Below are positions 6,565-13,612 of a stretch of DNA of 24,705 bases, piece by piece. Position numbers and translations under genes: made by a program. Every line of letters starts with the position of its first letter. Positions within the stretch are counted from its first letter, which is position 1. Under the pieces are notes generated by a model that searched no databases, was not told where the DNA came from, and saw only the letters and a program-made list of their open reading frames with translations. This stretch comes from Desulfotignum sp. (GTDB lineage: Bacteria > Desulfobacterota > Desulfobacteria > Desulfobacterales > Desulfobacteraceae): contig JAABSS010000252.1 in the NCBI GenBank assembly GCA_011390235.1, positions 1 through 24,705 of the forward strand, given 5' to 3'.

Positions 6565-7346
6565 CCCGCCTGCACAGGCCGGTTGCCATCGGGGTTCGTC
6601 TCAAAAGCTGTCCTGAAATTCACACGCTGGGATTTCGTCCCAATTTTTACGATTATGATGCCGCACAAAGGCAGGCCCTGTTGTCCGCCCGACGGGTGCT
6701 CTATCCCACAGCCTATTATGCCGATCTTTTCCATACCATGGGAAAACCAACCTTTCCCAGTTTTCACACCTATACCTTTGCCATGGATAAAATCCGGCAG
6801 ACCGCCATATTCCAGATGCTTGACATCCCCCATCCCCGAACCCGGGTATTCTACGGACAAAAACAACAAAAAACCATTCTGGACTGGTTTTCCTTTCCTT
6901 TTATCGCCAAGGTTCCCAGGGGTTCGGCCAGGGGAGAGGGGATATTTTTGATCCGGAATCAGGCAGACCTGGCGGAATATCTGGCGCAAAAAGGCCCGGC
7001 CTATATCCAGGAATACCTGCCTGTGGACAAAGACATGCGCATCATTGTCATTGGCCAAAAAGTGGTACTGGCCTATTGGCGGGTTGCCCAAAAAACCGCA
7101 TTTAAAACCAATGTGTTCCAGGGAGGCAGCATCAATTTCGATCCTTTGCCAACGCCTGCTCTGGCCCTGGCCCTTTCAACGGCAAAAGCGTGCGGCTGGG
7201 ATGATGTGGGTATTGATATACTGGCATCCGGCAGCCAATACTTTGTGCTGGAAGGCAATATGAAATATGGTACCAAAGGATTTCAAAAAGCGGGAATAGA
7301 TTATAAAAAACTGCTGTGTGATCTGATACTCACCGATGCAGTATAA
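6561..7346 (+). CDS. ATP-grasp (RimK-like) ligase of unknown substrate
   Basis: A 261-residue cytoplasmic protein of the ATP-grasp superfamily, which joins a carboxylate to an amine or thiol through an acyl phosphate. The segment FPFIAKVPRGSARGEGIFLI carries the lysine and flexible glycine loop that hold ATP, AYIQEYLPVDKDMRIIVIG supplies the adenine-contacting linker and an Arg, and GWDDVGIDILASGSQYFVLEGN holds the acidic and Asn metal ligands at the end of the fold. The closest pattern is RimK-like (glutamate or peptide ligases), but nothing visible fixes the substrate. The ATG overlaps the galE stop (ATGA), so it is the last gene of the three-gene operon; a role in modifying a surface sugar or peptide is only a guess. 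The gene ends 9 nt from a convergent gene. Confidence 0.72.
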   Translation: MTRLHRPVAIGVRLKSCPEIHTLGFRPNFYDYDAAQRQALLSARRVLYPTAYYADLFHTMGKPTFPSFHTYTFAMDKIRQTAIFQMLDIPHPRTRVFYGQKQQKTILDWFSFPFIAKVPRGSARGEGIFLIRNQADLAEYLAQKGPAYIQEYLPVDKDMRIIVIGQKVVLAYWRVAQKTAFKTNVFQGGSINFDPLPTPALALALSTAKACGWDDVGIDILASGSQYFVLEGNMKYGTKGFQKAGIDYKKLLCDLILTDAV

Positions 7347-7355
7347 TCCAAAACC

Positions 7356-7895
7356 TCATATCAGGCCTGCTTCTGCCTCATCTTCTTCCCATTCTGCCAG
7401 ATATTTTCGGATGGCTGCATATTTGGATCCGGGCCGGGGCTTTAAAAGAACATATCCCATGGCATCCAGGTTTTTTTCCAGAAGAACAAAAAAAGCGGCT
7501 GCCATCTGCTGTTTTTCATCCCCCTGTGCCGGAAGCGTTTTGATCTGATCTGCCACCGCCCGGGTCAGATGTCCTTCGGGTATGAAAAAATCACTCACCA
7601 TATGGTTCCATTCTTCCGGAAAATGGCGGATCTTCCAGGGAACCAGATTTTCAGGGCGCAGGATGCGCTGATTGTCCGGATTGAATTCAGCAGGGACAAA
7701 GGCCATTTTTTTTTGGTTGAACTGCATCAATTCCCTGAGTACATCCTCTGCAGCATATCCGAAAATCCATTCTTCCGACGCCAGGAGTACTGGTGGAAAT
7801 TCAGCACTGGTCAAAGCGAATGCAAAGGGACCGGCTTCTTTCCAGAAGCGTTTGAAATCAGCTGCATGGGGCAGAATCTGTCTTACTACCTGCAT
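7356..7895 (-). CDS. Hypothetical protein, 179 aa
   Basis: Not recognised. From the ATG at 7895 (MQVVRQILPHAADFKRFWKE), preceded by AGGGA 7 nt upstream, it gives a 179-residue soluble protein with no signal peptide or clear membrane segment. Visible features are an aromatic-rich first half (FAFALTSAEFPPVLLASEEW), a middle region NPDNQRILRPENLVPWKIRHFPEEWNHMV, and an acidic C-terminus (YLAEWEEDEAEAGLI). The open frame extends to 8123, but the added 76 residues are compositionally unlike a conserved N-terminus and cross a poly-A tract and a direct repeat. It is a lone minus-strand gene between convergent ATP-grasp and divergent birA. Confidence 0.65.
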   Translation of the reverse strand: MQVVRQILPHAADFKRFWKEAGPFAFALTSAEFPPVLLASEEWIFGYAAEDVLRELMQFNQKKMAFVPAEFNPDNQRILRPENLVPWKIRHFPEEWNHMVSDFFIPEGHLTRAVADQIKTLPAQGDEKQQMAAAFFVLLEKNLDAMGYVLLKPRPGSKYAAIRKYLAEWEEDEAEAGLI

Positions 7896-7939
7896 GGTTA
7901 TTTCCCTGGCATGGTTATTTCTTTTTTTTTGGTCTGGCT

Positions 7940-7967
7940 TTTTTATAAATCCGGTTCTTTTATAAAT
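7940..7967. repeat. 11-bp direct repeat upstream of the hypothetical gene
   Basis: TTTTATAAATC occurs at 7940-7950 and again at 7957-7967, period 17. On the minus strand each copy contains a TATAAA box, and a TTGAAA lies at 7988-7983 at about promoter distance (19 nt). The repeat may be a duplicated -10 region or a regulator site for the minus-strand gene starting at 7895. Confidence 0.4.
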
Positions 7968-8112
7968 CAGATGGAACCCTTTTTTCAAGGAAAACCATTC
8001 ATGCAAAAACCCCGGGGTACAGTGGCGGATGCGCTTTGTGCTGCAGCCGTTCCCGTAACAAAACAGCAAAGCCGTTCTGGAACAAAATTTTGCTTGACCT
8101 GCCCCTGGTATT

Positions 8113-8145
8113 TTGTTAACCATCTTGTCTTATTATGGTTAACCA
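8113..8145. promoter_or_regulatory. Candidate BirA biotin operator
   Basis: Inverted repeat TTGTTAACC (8113-8121)-N15-GGTTAACCA (8137-8145). Including inner bases, the arms pair at 10 of 11 positions (8113-8123 with 8135-8145). This closely matches the known BirA operator form, a TTGTTAACC/GGTTAACAA-type palindrome with a spacer of about 15. It lies directly in front of and across the first ATG of birA, with a TATTAT box (8131-8136) inside. BirA loaded with biotinyl-AMP would block transcription of birA and the biotin transporter genes. Confidence 0.8.
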
Positions 8146-9106
8146 GTCACAACATATGCGCAACCGAATTCTGGAACTGCTGTACCTGGAAAAAGGAAGC
8201 ACCGTTTCCGGGGTAACCCTCAGTGCGTTAACCGGGATTTCCCGGGTGGCGGTGTGGAAACATATCACTGCCCTGAAAAAGGAGGGATTCACCATTGGAT
8301 CCGGTCCCAAAGGCTATCACCTGATGGACTGCCAGGACCTGCTTTTGCCTTTCTGCTTTGATGACCCTTTGGCTGACAATGCAGAGGCCCCTTTAAAGGA
8401 CCGAATATTTTATTTTCCACAGGTGGAAACCACCATGGACACCGCCCGGAAACTGGCCCGGCAGGGTGCCCCCCACCTGGGCTGCGTGGTGGCGGAACAC
8501 CAGACCCGGGGCAGGGGCCGCCTCAACCGGGAATGGGAATCTGAGCCGGGCGGTCTGTGGTTTACGTTGATCCTGGTTCCGGACATCCCCCCGCCCATGG
8601 CATACCTGTACAACTTTGCCGCTTCCCTGAGCCTGTCAAAGGCCCTGGAAATCCTTTTCAATATCGATGTCCGGGTCAAATGGCCCAATGATCTGCTTTG
8701 GGAGGGCAGAAAACTTGTGGGCCTGTTGTCTGAAATTGAGACCCAGGCTGATATGATCCGTTTCCTGCTGGTGGGCATCGGCATCAATGTAAACAACAAC
8801 CCTGCATCTGAATCATTCAATGCCATATCCCTCCGGCAAATTCTGGGGCATCGTGTTTCCAGAAAACAAATTCTGGTGGCATTTCTCAAAGAATTTCTTT
8901 TTCAGACGCAGGTTATGGATCCTGCAAAAATCATGCATGCATGGAAAAAACGGACTGCCACCATCGGTTCCAGAGTCAGGGTGCAAACCCATAAACAGAC
9001 CGTCCAGGGCCTGGCCATGGATGTGGATGACACCGGCACCCTGCTTTTGAAAGATGACCACCACCAGGTGCATAAAATCATTTACGGAGACTGCTTCCAC
9101 ACCTGA
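8135..9106 (+). CDS. birA: BirA, biotin-protein ligase and biotin repressor
   Basis: Bifunctional protein that activates biotin to biotinyl-AMP, attaches it to carboxylase carrier proteins, and represses biotin genes through an N-terminal winged helix. The 323 residues hold the DNA-binding helix-turn-helix (about 20-50, SGVTLSALTGISRVAVWKHI), the biotin/ATP loop GRGRLNREW at 126-134, KWPNDLL from 182, a GIGINVNN strand, and an SH3-like C-terminal domain. The presence of the DNA-binding domain and a biotin operator at its own promoter support autoregulation. The start is uncertain: the ATG at 8135 lies inside the operator, while the ATG at 8156 (MRNRILELL) also fits the family and leaves the operator outside the gene. 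Neither has a clear Shine-Dalgarno. Confidence 0.9.
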   Translation: MVNQSQHMRNRILELLYLEKGSTVSGVTLSALTGISRVAVWKHITALKKEGFTIGSGPKGYHLMDCQDLLLPFCFDDPLADNAEAPLKDRIFYFPQVETTMDTARKLARQGAPHLGCVVAEHQTRGRGRLNREWESEPGGLWFTLILVPDIPPPMAYLYNFAASLSLSKALEILFNIDVRVKWPNDLLWEGRKLVGLLSEIETQADMIRFLLVGIGINVNNNPASESFNAISLRQILGHRVSRKQILVAFLKEFLFQTQVMDPAKIMHAWKKRTATIGSRVRVQTHKQTVQGLAMDVDDTGTLLLKDDHHQVHKIIYGDCFHT

Positions 9107-9148
9107 AAGATATTGTTCACCTGAAAAAAACCATAAAAGGAAAATACC

Positions 9149-9679
9149 ATGCCCCCGGCATACCCGTTAAGACCTCTTGTTTACACCGCTTTGTTTGTTG
9201 CCCTCATTTCAGTGGGCGCCTTTATTGCCATCCCCATCGGGCCGGTACCCATTGTCCTCCAGAACATGTTTGTCCTGCTGGCCGGCCTTATTCTGGGTCC
9301 GGTCCGGGGGCTTGCCTGTGTGGCAGTGTATCTGCTGGTGGGTCTGGCAGGTCTGCCGGTGTTTGCCGGAGGCACCTCAGGTATCGGCAAATTGTTCGGC
9401 CCTACCGGCGGATACCTTCTGGGATATCTGCCGGCTGTTCTGGTCACCGGTGTCATATCCAGAACTTTGGGGGGAAAGCCAAGCAGTGATATCCTTGCCA
9501 TGGTTGCAGGCTCTGTGATCGTGTATGCTGCCGGCGTACCATGGCTGAAGATTGCCTTTTCCCTGTCCTGGGGCAAGGCCGTGGCAGCCGGCATGGTGCC
9601 TTTTCTTCTGGGAGATATTTTGAAAATAGCTGCCGGTGCCGTCATTGCCGGAAAAATCCGGCCTTTTGTCAAGATTTAG
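9149..9679 (+). CDS. bioY: BioY, substrate-binding subunit of biotin ECF transporter
   Basis: Integral membrane S component that binds biotin with high affinity. The 176-residue protein is almost entirely hydrophobic with six predicted membrane segments. Family features are the N-terminal LVYTALFVALISVGAFIAIPIGPVPIVLQN, the ILGPVRGLACVAVYLLVGLAGLPVFAGG segment, and the Gly-rich FGPTGGYLLGY motif, with GDILKIAAGAVIAGKI at the end. AAGGA stands about 9 nt before the ATG. It lies 42 nt after birA and 5 nt before the ATPase gene, so it is the middle of a biotin operon. Together with the two following genes it forms a complete BioMNY-type system rather than a solitary BioY. Confidence 0.93.
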   Translation: MPPAYPLRPLVYTALFVALISVGAFIAIPIGPVPIVLQNMFVLLAGLILGPVRGLACVAVYLLVGLAGLPVFAGGTSGIGKLFGPTGGYLLGYLPAVLVTGVISRTLGGKPSSDILAMVAGSVIVYAAGVPWLKIAFSLSWGKAVAAGMVPFLLGDILKIAAGAVIAGKIRPFVKI

Positions 9680-9684
9680 ATACC

Positions 9685-10440
9685 ATGGTCCTCCCGATTC
9701 TGGAAATAAACCACCTGACCCACCAGTTCCCTTCCGGCGGGGGCATACACGATGTTTGTTTCCAGGTTTTTCCAAATGAATTTATCCTGCTGGCCGGTCC
9801 CAACGGGTGTGGGAAAACCACTTTGATAAGGCACCTCAATGCCCTGCTCCTGCCTTCATCAGGGGATGTCCGGCTGTACGGCAAGCCGGTGACATCAGAC
9901 ATCACCAAAACCCGCAAAGCCGTGGGCATGGTTTTCCAGGATGCCGACACCCAGATTGTGGGGGACACCGTATATGATGAAGTGGCATTCGGCCCGGAAA
10001 ACATAAAGATGTCCCGGTCTTTGATCCAGAAAAAAGTGACCCGGACATTGGAACAACTGGACCTTTTTCACCTGAAAGACCGGAATCCCGCCTCCTTGTC
10101 CGGCGGGGAAAAACGGCGCCTGGCCATTGCCGGCATCCTGGTCATGGATCCTGAAATCATTGTGCTGGATGAACCTTTTGCCAACCTGGATCATCCGTCA
10201 TCCATATCTTTGATCAAAACCATATGTCAATTGAACCACGGCGGGCAGACCATCATCATGGCCACCCATGACGTGGAAGAGGTTATCACCCAGGCCACCC
10301 GGATGCTTATCATGGACCAGCACGGCCGTCTGGTCCGGGACGGCAGCCCCCCGGACCTGCTCAGATATCTGGCAGCCCATGGTATAAAAGAACCCTGTTT
10401 TTCCCGTATGGGATACAGCGCACCCCCATGGCAGACATGA
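9685..10440 (+). CDS. bioM: BioM/EcfA-type ATPase of biotin ECF transporter
   Basis: ABC ATPase that powers the ECF transporter. The 251-residue protein has Walker A GPNGCGKT at 38-45, a Q-loop VFQDADTQIVG near 83-93 typical of ECF/cobalt-type ATPases, signature LSGGEKRRLAIAG from 138, Walker B IIVLDEP with Asp162-Glu163, and switch His195 in MATHDVEE. The ATG at 9685 starts just where the fold begins (VLPILEINHLTHQF) and lies 5 nt after the bioY stop. An in-frame ATG at 9541 would overlap bioY by 139 nt and add 48 non-homologous residues. A single ATPase gene suggests a homodimeric motor. Position between bioY and the T component fixes its role as BioM. Confidence 0.9.
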   Translation: MVLPILEINHLTHQFPSGGGIHDVCFQVFPNEFILLAGPNGCGKTTLIRHLNALLLPSSGDVRLYGKPVTSDITKTRKAVGMVFQDADTQIVGDTVYDEVAFGPENIKMSRSLIQKKVTRTLEQLDLFHLKDRNPASLSGGEKRRLAIAGILVMDPEIIVLDEPFANLDHPSSISLIKTICQLNHGGQTIIMATHDVEEVITQATRMLIMDQHGRLVRDGSPPDLLRYLAAHGIKEPCFSRMGYSAPPWQT

Positions 10441-11198
10441 ACATTTTCTCTTTTCGTTCAGGTAACACTGCCCTGCACTGCCTGGATGTCCGGTACAAAG
10501 CCGTCCTTGTCTGCATGGTAAGCCTGGCCCTTTTAAAATCCGGACTTGCCGGTTGCTTTGTCTGTTTTCTGGTCCTGTCCTGGCTGGTTTTTGCCACAGG
10601 TATCTCCTTTATGCACCTTTTGGGCCAGTTAAAATGGTTCATCGTGCTGCTGGCCGTCATGTTTGCCGTCAGAAGCCTGACCGTACCCGGCACGCCGGTT
10701 TTTGGCTTTTGGGACATTGTTGTCACCCGGGAAGGCATGACCCGGGGGGCCCTTGTGGCCATGCGTTTTTTTCTGGTTATGATGACAGGGCTGCTCTTTT
10801 CTGCAACCACCCGGCCCGCAGATCTGAAAAGTGCTGCCCAGTGGTTTTTAAAACCCGTCCCTTTTGTTCCGGAAAAACGGGTGGCAATCATGATCAGCCT
10901 GTTTTTACGATTTTTGCCCCTGATCCTCTCCCAGGGCCGGCAGGTATCAGATGCAGTAAATGCCCGCTGCGGCAATCTGAATAAAAACCCTGTCCGCCGT
11001 ATCCGATATCTGGTCCTTCCTTTGCTCAAAAAAACCTTTCAGGCGGCAGACAGCCTGTGTCTTGCCATGGATGCCCGGTGTTACAGCGAAGACAGAACCG
11101 ATCCTGTTTTTAAAACAGGCGGAAAAGAGATGGTTTTTCTGATGTCAGGCTTGTGTTTGTGCCTGGTGATGGTTTTGCCTGCCCACCTGTTCTTGTAA
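10428..11198 (+). CDS. bioN: BioN/EcfT, energy-coupling transmembrane subunit
   Basis: Transmembrane T component that links BioM ATP hydrolysis to BioY. The 256-residue protein has several membrane segments, a start resembling EcfT (FRSGNTALHCLDVRYKAVLV), and the two cytoplasmic coupling helices with Ala-Arg motifs: SDAVNARCGNL and CLAMDARCYSE. In most T components these read A-R-G or A-R-S; here both are A-R-C. The ATG at 10428 overlaps the ATPase gene by 13 nt. A second ATG at 10437 (MNIFSFRSG) overlaps the stop as ATGA, a pattern common in this window, and may be the real start. It appears to be the last gene of the biotin operon; no clear terminator follows. Confidence 0.88.
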   Translation: MADMNIFSFRSGNTALHCLDVRYKAVLVCMVSLALLKSGLAGCFVCFLVLSWLVFATGISFMHLLGQLKWFIVLLAVMFAVRSLTVPGTPVFGFWDIVVTREGMTRGALVAMRFFLVMMTGLLFSATTRPADLKSAAQWFLKPVPFVPEKRVAIMISLFLRFLPLILSQGRQVSDAVNARCGNLNKNPVRRIRYLVLPLLKKTFQAADSLCLAMDARCYSEDRTDPVFKTGGKEMVFLMSGLCLCLVMVLPAHLFL

Positions 11199-11272
11199 AT
11201 AACATTTTGGTTAGAATTACAATTTTTGGTTGATCCGCCAATAAATTTATTGTACAGTTTTAAACACAATAA

Positions 11273-11295
11273 ATATTCATTACTTTTATGAATAT
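11273..11295. promoter_or_regulatory. AT-rich inverted repeat upstream of the double-RHH gene
   Basis: ATATTCAT (11273-11280)-N7-ATGAATAT (11288-11295), a perfect 8-bp inverted repeat in a 145-nt AT-rich gap between bioN and the next gene. The position suits an operator for autoregulation by the ribbon-helix-helix-like protein that starts at 11344. No sharp -35/-10 pair could be assigned in this A/T background. Confidence 0.4.
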
Positions 11296-11343
11296 AAATA
11301 TTTCATAATATGATTATATCTCATAATCAATAAGCGAGCATAT

Positions 11344-11919
11344 ATGACCCAGCCTATGGATACTTTTTCCGGCTCTTCCATGTTCGATTTAAGGGGAAGG
11401 CAATCTGTCAGGGCGACCTTTAAATTGTCCCAGAAAGCCATAGACGCCATAGGCCTGGTGTCGATCCACATGGGTATCAAACAAAAATCTTTGTTCGATC
11501 ATATAATTGAGGATGTGGATGCTCTGGAAAATCTGGCCCAAACCATCCGCCTTCGACAATTCGAAAAAATTCCCAGAAGGCAGAAAACCTTTGTCATGAG
11601 CCGCAGAACCATCGATGCCTTGCGCACCATCTCCCAGACCTATGATATGCCAAGGGATGCCCTGGTGGAATATGCAGTGAAAAAACTGGAGTCTGTTATT
11701 CATAGTGAAAAAATCCGTCATGCCGAACGTAAGAAACTGGCTGCAGAAGTCATGGCACACTTTGAAAAAGGAGAGCTGGTATACCGGTCTGTGGTCAAAA
11801 CCCTGGGCAAAGATGACCCGTTCTGCCGACACCTGGCCAAAGCGGTCCACGCGGCCCGCAAAACAGCAGAAGATCTCCATGAATTTTTAAAAAAAAGCCA
11901 GGTTCTGGAAGACTTTTAA
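11344..11919 (+). CDS. Hypothetical protein with two ribbon-helix-helix-like segments
   Basis: A 191-residue soluble, basic protein with no name I recognise. Two similar segments follow each other: QSVRATFKLSQKAIDAIGLV...IKQKSLFDHIIED (about 20-57) and RQKTFVMSRRTIDALRTI...MPRDALVEYAVKKLE (about 79-116). Each has a short basic strand followed by two helices with the spacing of a ribbon-helix-helix DNA-binding unit. RHH proteins normally dimerise to bind DNA; two units in one chain could act as a built-in dimer. The C-terminal 70 residues are helical and charged. It lies 32 nt upstream of the exporter ATPase gene and downstream of an inverted repeat, so it may regulate that operon. The ATG at 11356 is an alternative start. 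The assignment was made by eye. Confidence 0.6.
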   Translation: MTQPMDTFSGSSMFDLRGRQSVRATFKLSQKAIDAIGLVSIHMGIKQKSLFDHIIEDVDALENLAQTIRLRQFEKIPRRQKTFVMSRRTIDALRTISQTYDMPRDALVEYAVKKLESVIHSEKIRHAERKKLAAEVMAHFEKGELVYRSVVKTLGKDDPFCRHLAKAVHAARKTAEDLHEFLKKSQVLEDF

Positions 11920-11951
11920 CACCCCAATGATTGACCCATGAGGAGGATGCA

Positions 11952-12896
11952 TTGATAGACGTTCAAGACTTGACCAAGTATTACAATGATTTTTGCGCGG
12001 TGGACCATATCAGTCTGTCGGTGCAGCCCGGAGAAATTCTGGGACTGCTTGGGCCCAACGGCGCCGGAAAAACAACAACCCTGCGCATGCTCACCGGATA
12101 TTTCAGGCCCACATCCGGCCGGATCTCAGTAAAAAACCTTGACATGCCCAAAGATACCCTGCGCATCAAGTCCCTTATGGGGTATCTGCCGGAATCAGCG
12201 CCTTTGTACCACAATATGCTGGTATATGATTACCTGGTCTATGTGGCCAGAATCAAAGGCATCACTGATCCGGACAAACAGATGGAACGGTTCAAAACCC
12301 TGGCAGATCTTTGCGGACTGTCCGCTATCATGGACAAGCCCATCGCCACTTTGTCCAAAGGGCTTAAACAGCGGGTGGGTCTGGCCCATGCCATGATGAC
12401 GGACCCGGAAATCCTGGTGCTTGACGAGCCCACATCCGGGCTGGACCCCAACCAGATTGCAGAAATCCGAACCATAATCCGGCAGATCGGAAAAGAAAAA
12501 ACCATTGTATTTTCCACCCATATCCTCAGCGAGGCCGAAGCCACCTGTGACCGCGTCGTTATTATCAACAACGGCAGGGTAGTGGCTGATGACACCACTG
12601 CCAATCTGAAACACAAAGGCATGCAGAACAGCTTTGTGCGCCTGACCCTCAAAGGCCCTGACCGGAAAACAGCCCATGATTTTCTGACATCCATGGATCC
12701 TGCACTGGATATCAGGCCGGCAGAACCAAAGGAAGAGGGCCTGGTAGGTTTTGAAATCCGCCCTCCGGACAACCGGGATGTGAGATCCGACATCTATCTG
12801 AAGATCAAACAAACCGACTGGATCATCATGGAGCTTGCAAGAGAAACCCAGGCCCTTGAAAAAATATTCCAGCAACTGACCCGTCAGGAGGCCTAA
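11952..12896 (+). CDS. ABC exporter ATPase, GldA-like
   Basis: ATP-binding subunit of an ABC-2-type exporter. From the start used here it has 314 residues: Walker A GPNGAGKTT at 34-42, signature LSKGLKQRVGLA, Walker B ILVLDEPTSGLDP, and the switch STHILSEAE, followed by a C-terminal domain of about 90 residues seen in GldA/CcmA-like exporters. The start is probably the TTG at 11952: it has a perfect AGGAGG 5 nt upstream and gives MIDVQDLTKYY, the usual beginning of such ATPases. A TTG at 11931 in the same frame lacks a ribosome site. The permease gene begins 2 nt after the stop. GldA is known from gliding bacteroidetes, but this gene set is widespread in non-gliding proteobacteria and its cargo is unknown. 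Confidence 0.85.
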   Translation: MIDVQDLTKYYNDFCAVDHISLSVQPGEILGLLGPNGAGKTTTLRMLTGYFRPTSGRISVKNLDMPKDTLRIKSLMGYLPESAPLYHNMLVYDYLVYVARIKGITDPDKQMERFKTLADLCGLSAIMDKPIATLSKGLKQRVGLAHAMMTDPEILVLDEPTSGLDPNQIAEIRTIIRQIGKEKTIVFSTHILSEAEATCDRVVIINNGRVVADDTTANLKHKGMQNSFVRLTLKGPDRKTAHDFLTSMDPALDIRPAEPKEEGLVGFEIRPPDNRDVRSDIYLKIKQTDWIIMELARETQALEKIFQQLTRQEA

Positions 12897-12898
12897 CC

Positions 12899-13603
12899 AT
12901 GTCACAGATCAAAACCATTGCCATCAAAGAGTTCAAAGACTATTTTATATCGCCCATTGCATATATTGTGATTGCTTTGTTCCTGATTGTTACCGGGTGG
13001 TTTTTCTTTTCCACGTTTTTTATTTTCGGCAGGGCTGATATGCGGGATTTTTTCTCTCTGCTGCCCATTGTTTTCTCATTTTTCATTCCTGCCGTTACCA
13101 TGCGGCTGTTTGCCGAAGAAAGAAATGTGGGCTCCTATGAAACACTTTTAACCATGCCGGTTTCTTTTACCGATATTGCTTTGGGTAAATTTTTTGCCGC
13201 CACCTTGTTTGCTGCTGCCATGCTGGTACCCACCCTGGCCTATCCTGTTTTCATCTCCTTTATCGGGGATATGGATCCCGGCCCGGTAGCGGGCGGGTAT
13301 CTGGGGGCCCTGTTTCTGGCGGCTGCATATTGTGCCATGGGCCTGTTTGCATCTGCATTGACCCGAAACCAGATCATCGCTTTTATCATCGGGTGTGCCT
13401 TGTGTTTCACCCTGACCATCATCAACCGAATGCTGTTTTTCATGCCCCCGAAAATCGTGGCTGTCATCGAATACATCGGGGCCAGTTCCCATTTCACCAA
13501 TTTTTCCAAAGGCATTCTCGATACCCGGGACATCATCTACTTTATCAGTCTGGTATGTATTTTCATGTTCTCAACCTATATTGTCATGCAGGAAAAAAAT
13601 TAA
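12899..13603 (+). CDS. ABC-2 type permease, GldF-like
   Basis: Membrane subunit partnering the upstream ATPase. The 234 residues begin with IKTIAIKEFKDYFISPIAYI, a hallmark of GldF-like permeases, and contain six predicted membrane segments. The segment FFIPAVTMRLFAEERNVGSYETLLTMPV is the conserved ABC-2 signature with the E-E-R/GS-E-LL pattern, placed between the second and third membrane segments. CAMGLFASALTRNQIIAFIIG and a final segment ending in MQEKN complete it. The ATG at 12899 follows GGAGG in the end of the ATPase gene by about 8 nt, and the gene ends 9 nt before the GldG-like gene, so translation is probably coupled. Confidence 0.87.
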   Translation: MSQIKTIAIKEFKDYFISPIAYIVIALFLIVTGWFFFSTFFIFGRADMRDFFSLLPIVFSFFIPAVTMRLFAEERNVGSYETLLTMPVSFTDIALGKFFAATLFAAAMLVPTLAYPVFISFIGDMDPGPVAGGYLGALFLAAAYCAMGLFASALTRNQIIAFIIGCALCFTLTIINRMLFFMPPKIVAVIEYIGASSHFTNFSKGILDTRDIIYFISLVCIFMFSTYIVMQEKN

Positions 13604-13612
13604 GGAGACACC

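Noticed and set aside
9541..9684. Longer start for the BioM ATPase
   Set aside because: The extra 48 residues overlap bioY in another frame and have no ATPase homology; the start at 9685 fits the fold and spacing.
11199..11343. AT-rich gap as a transferred element boundary or attachment site
   Set aside because: No integrase, tRNA or flanking direct repeat was seen. The low G+C is better explained as promoter DNA.
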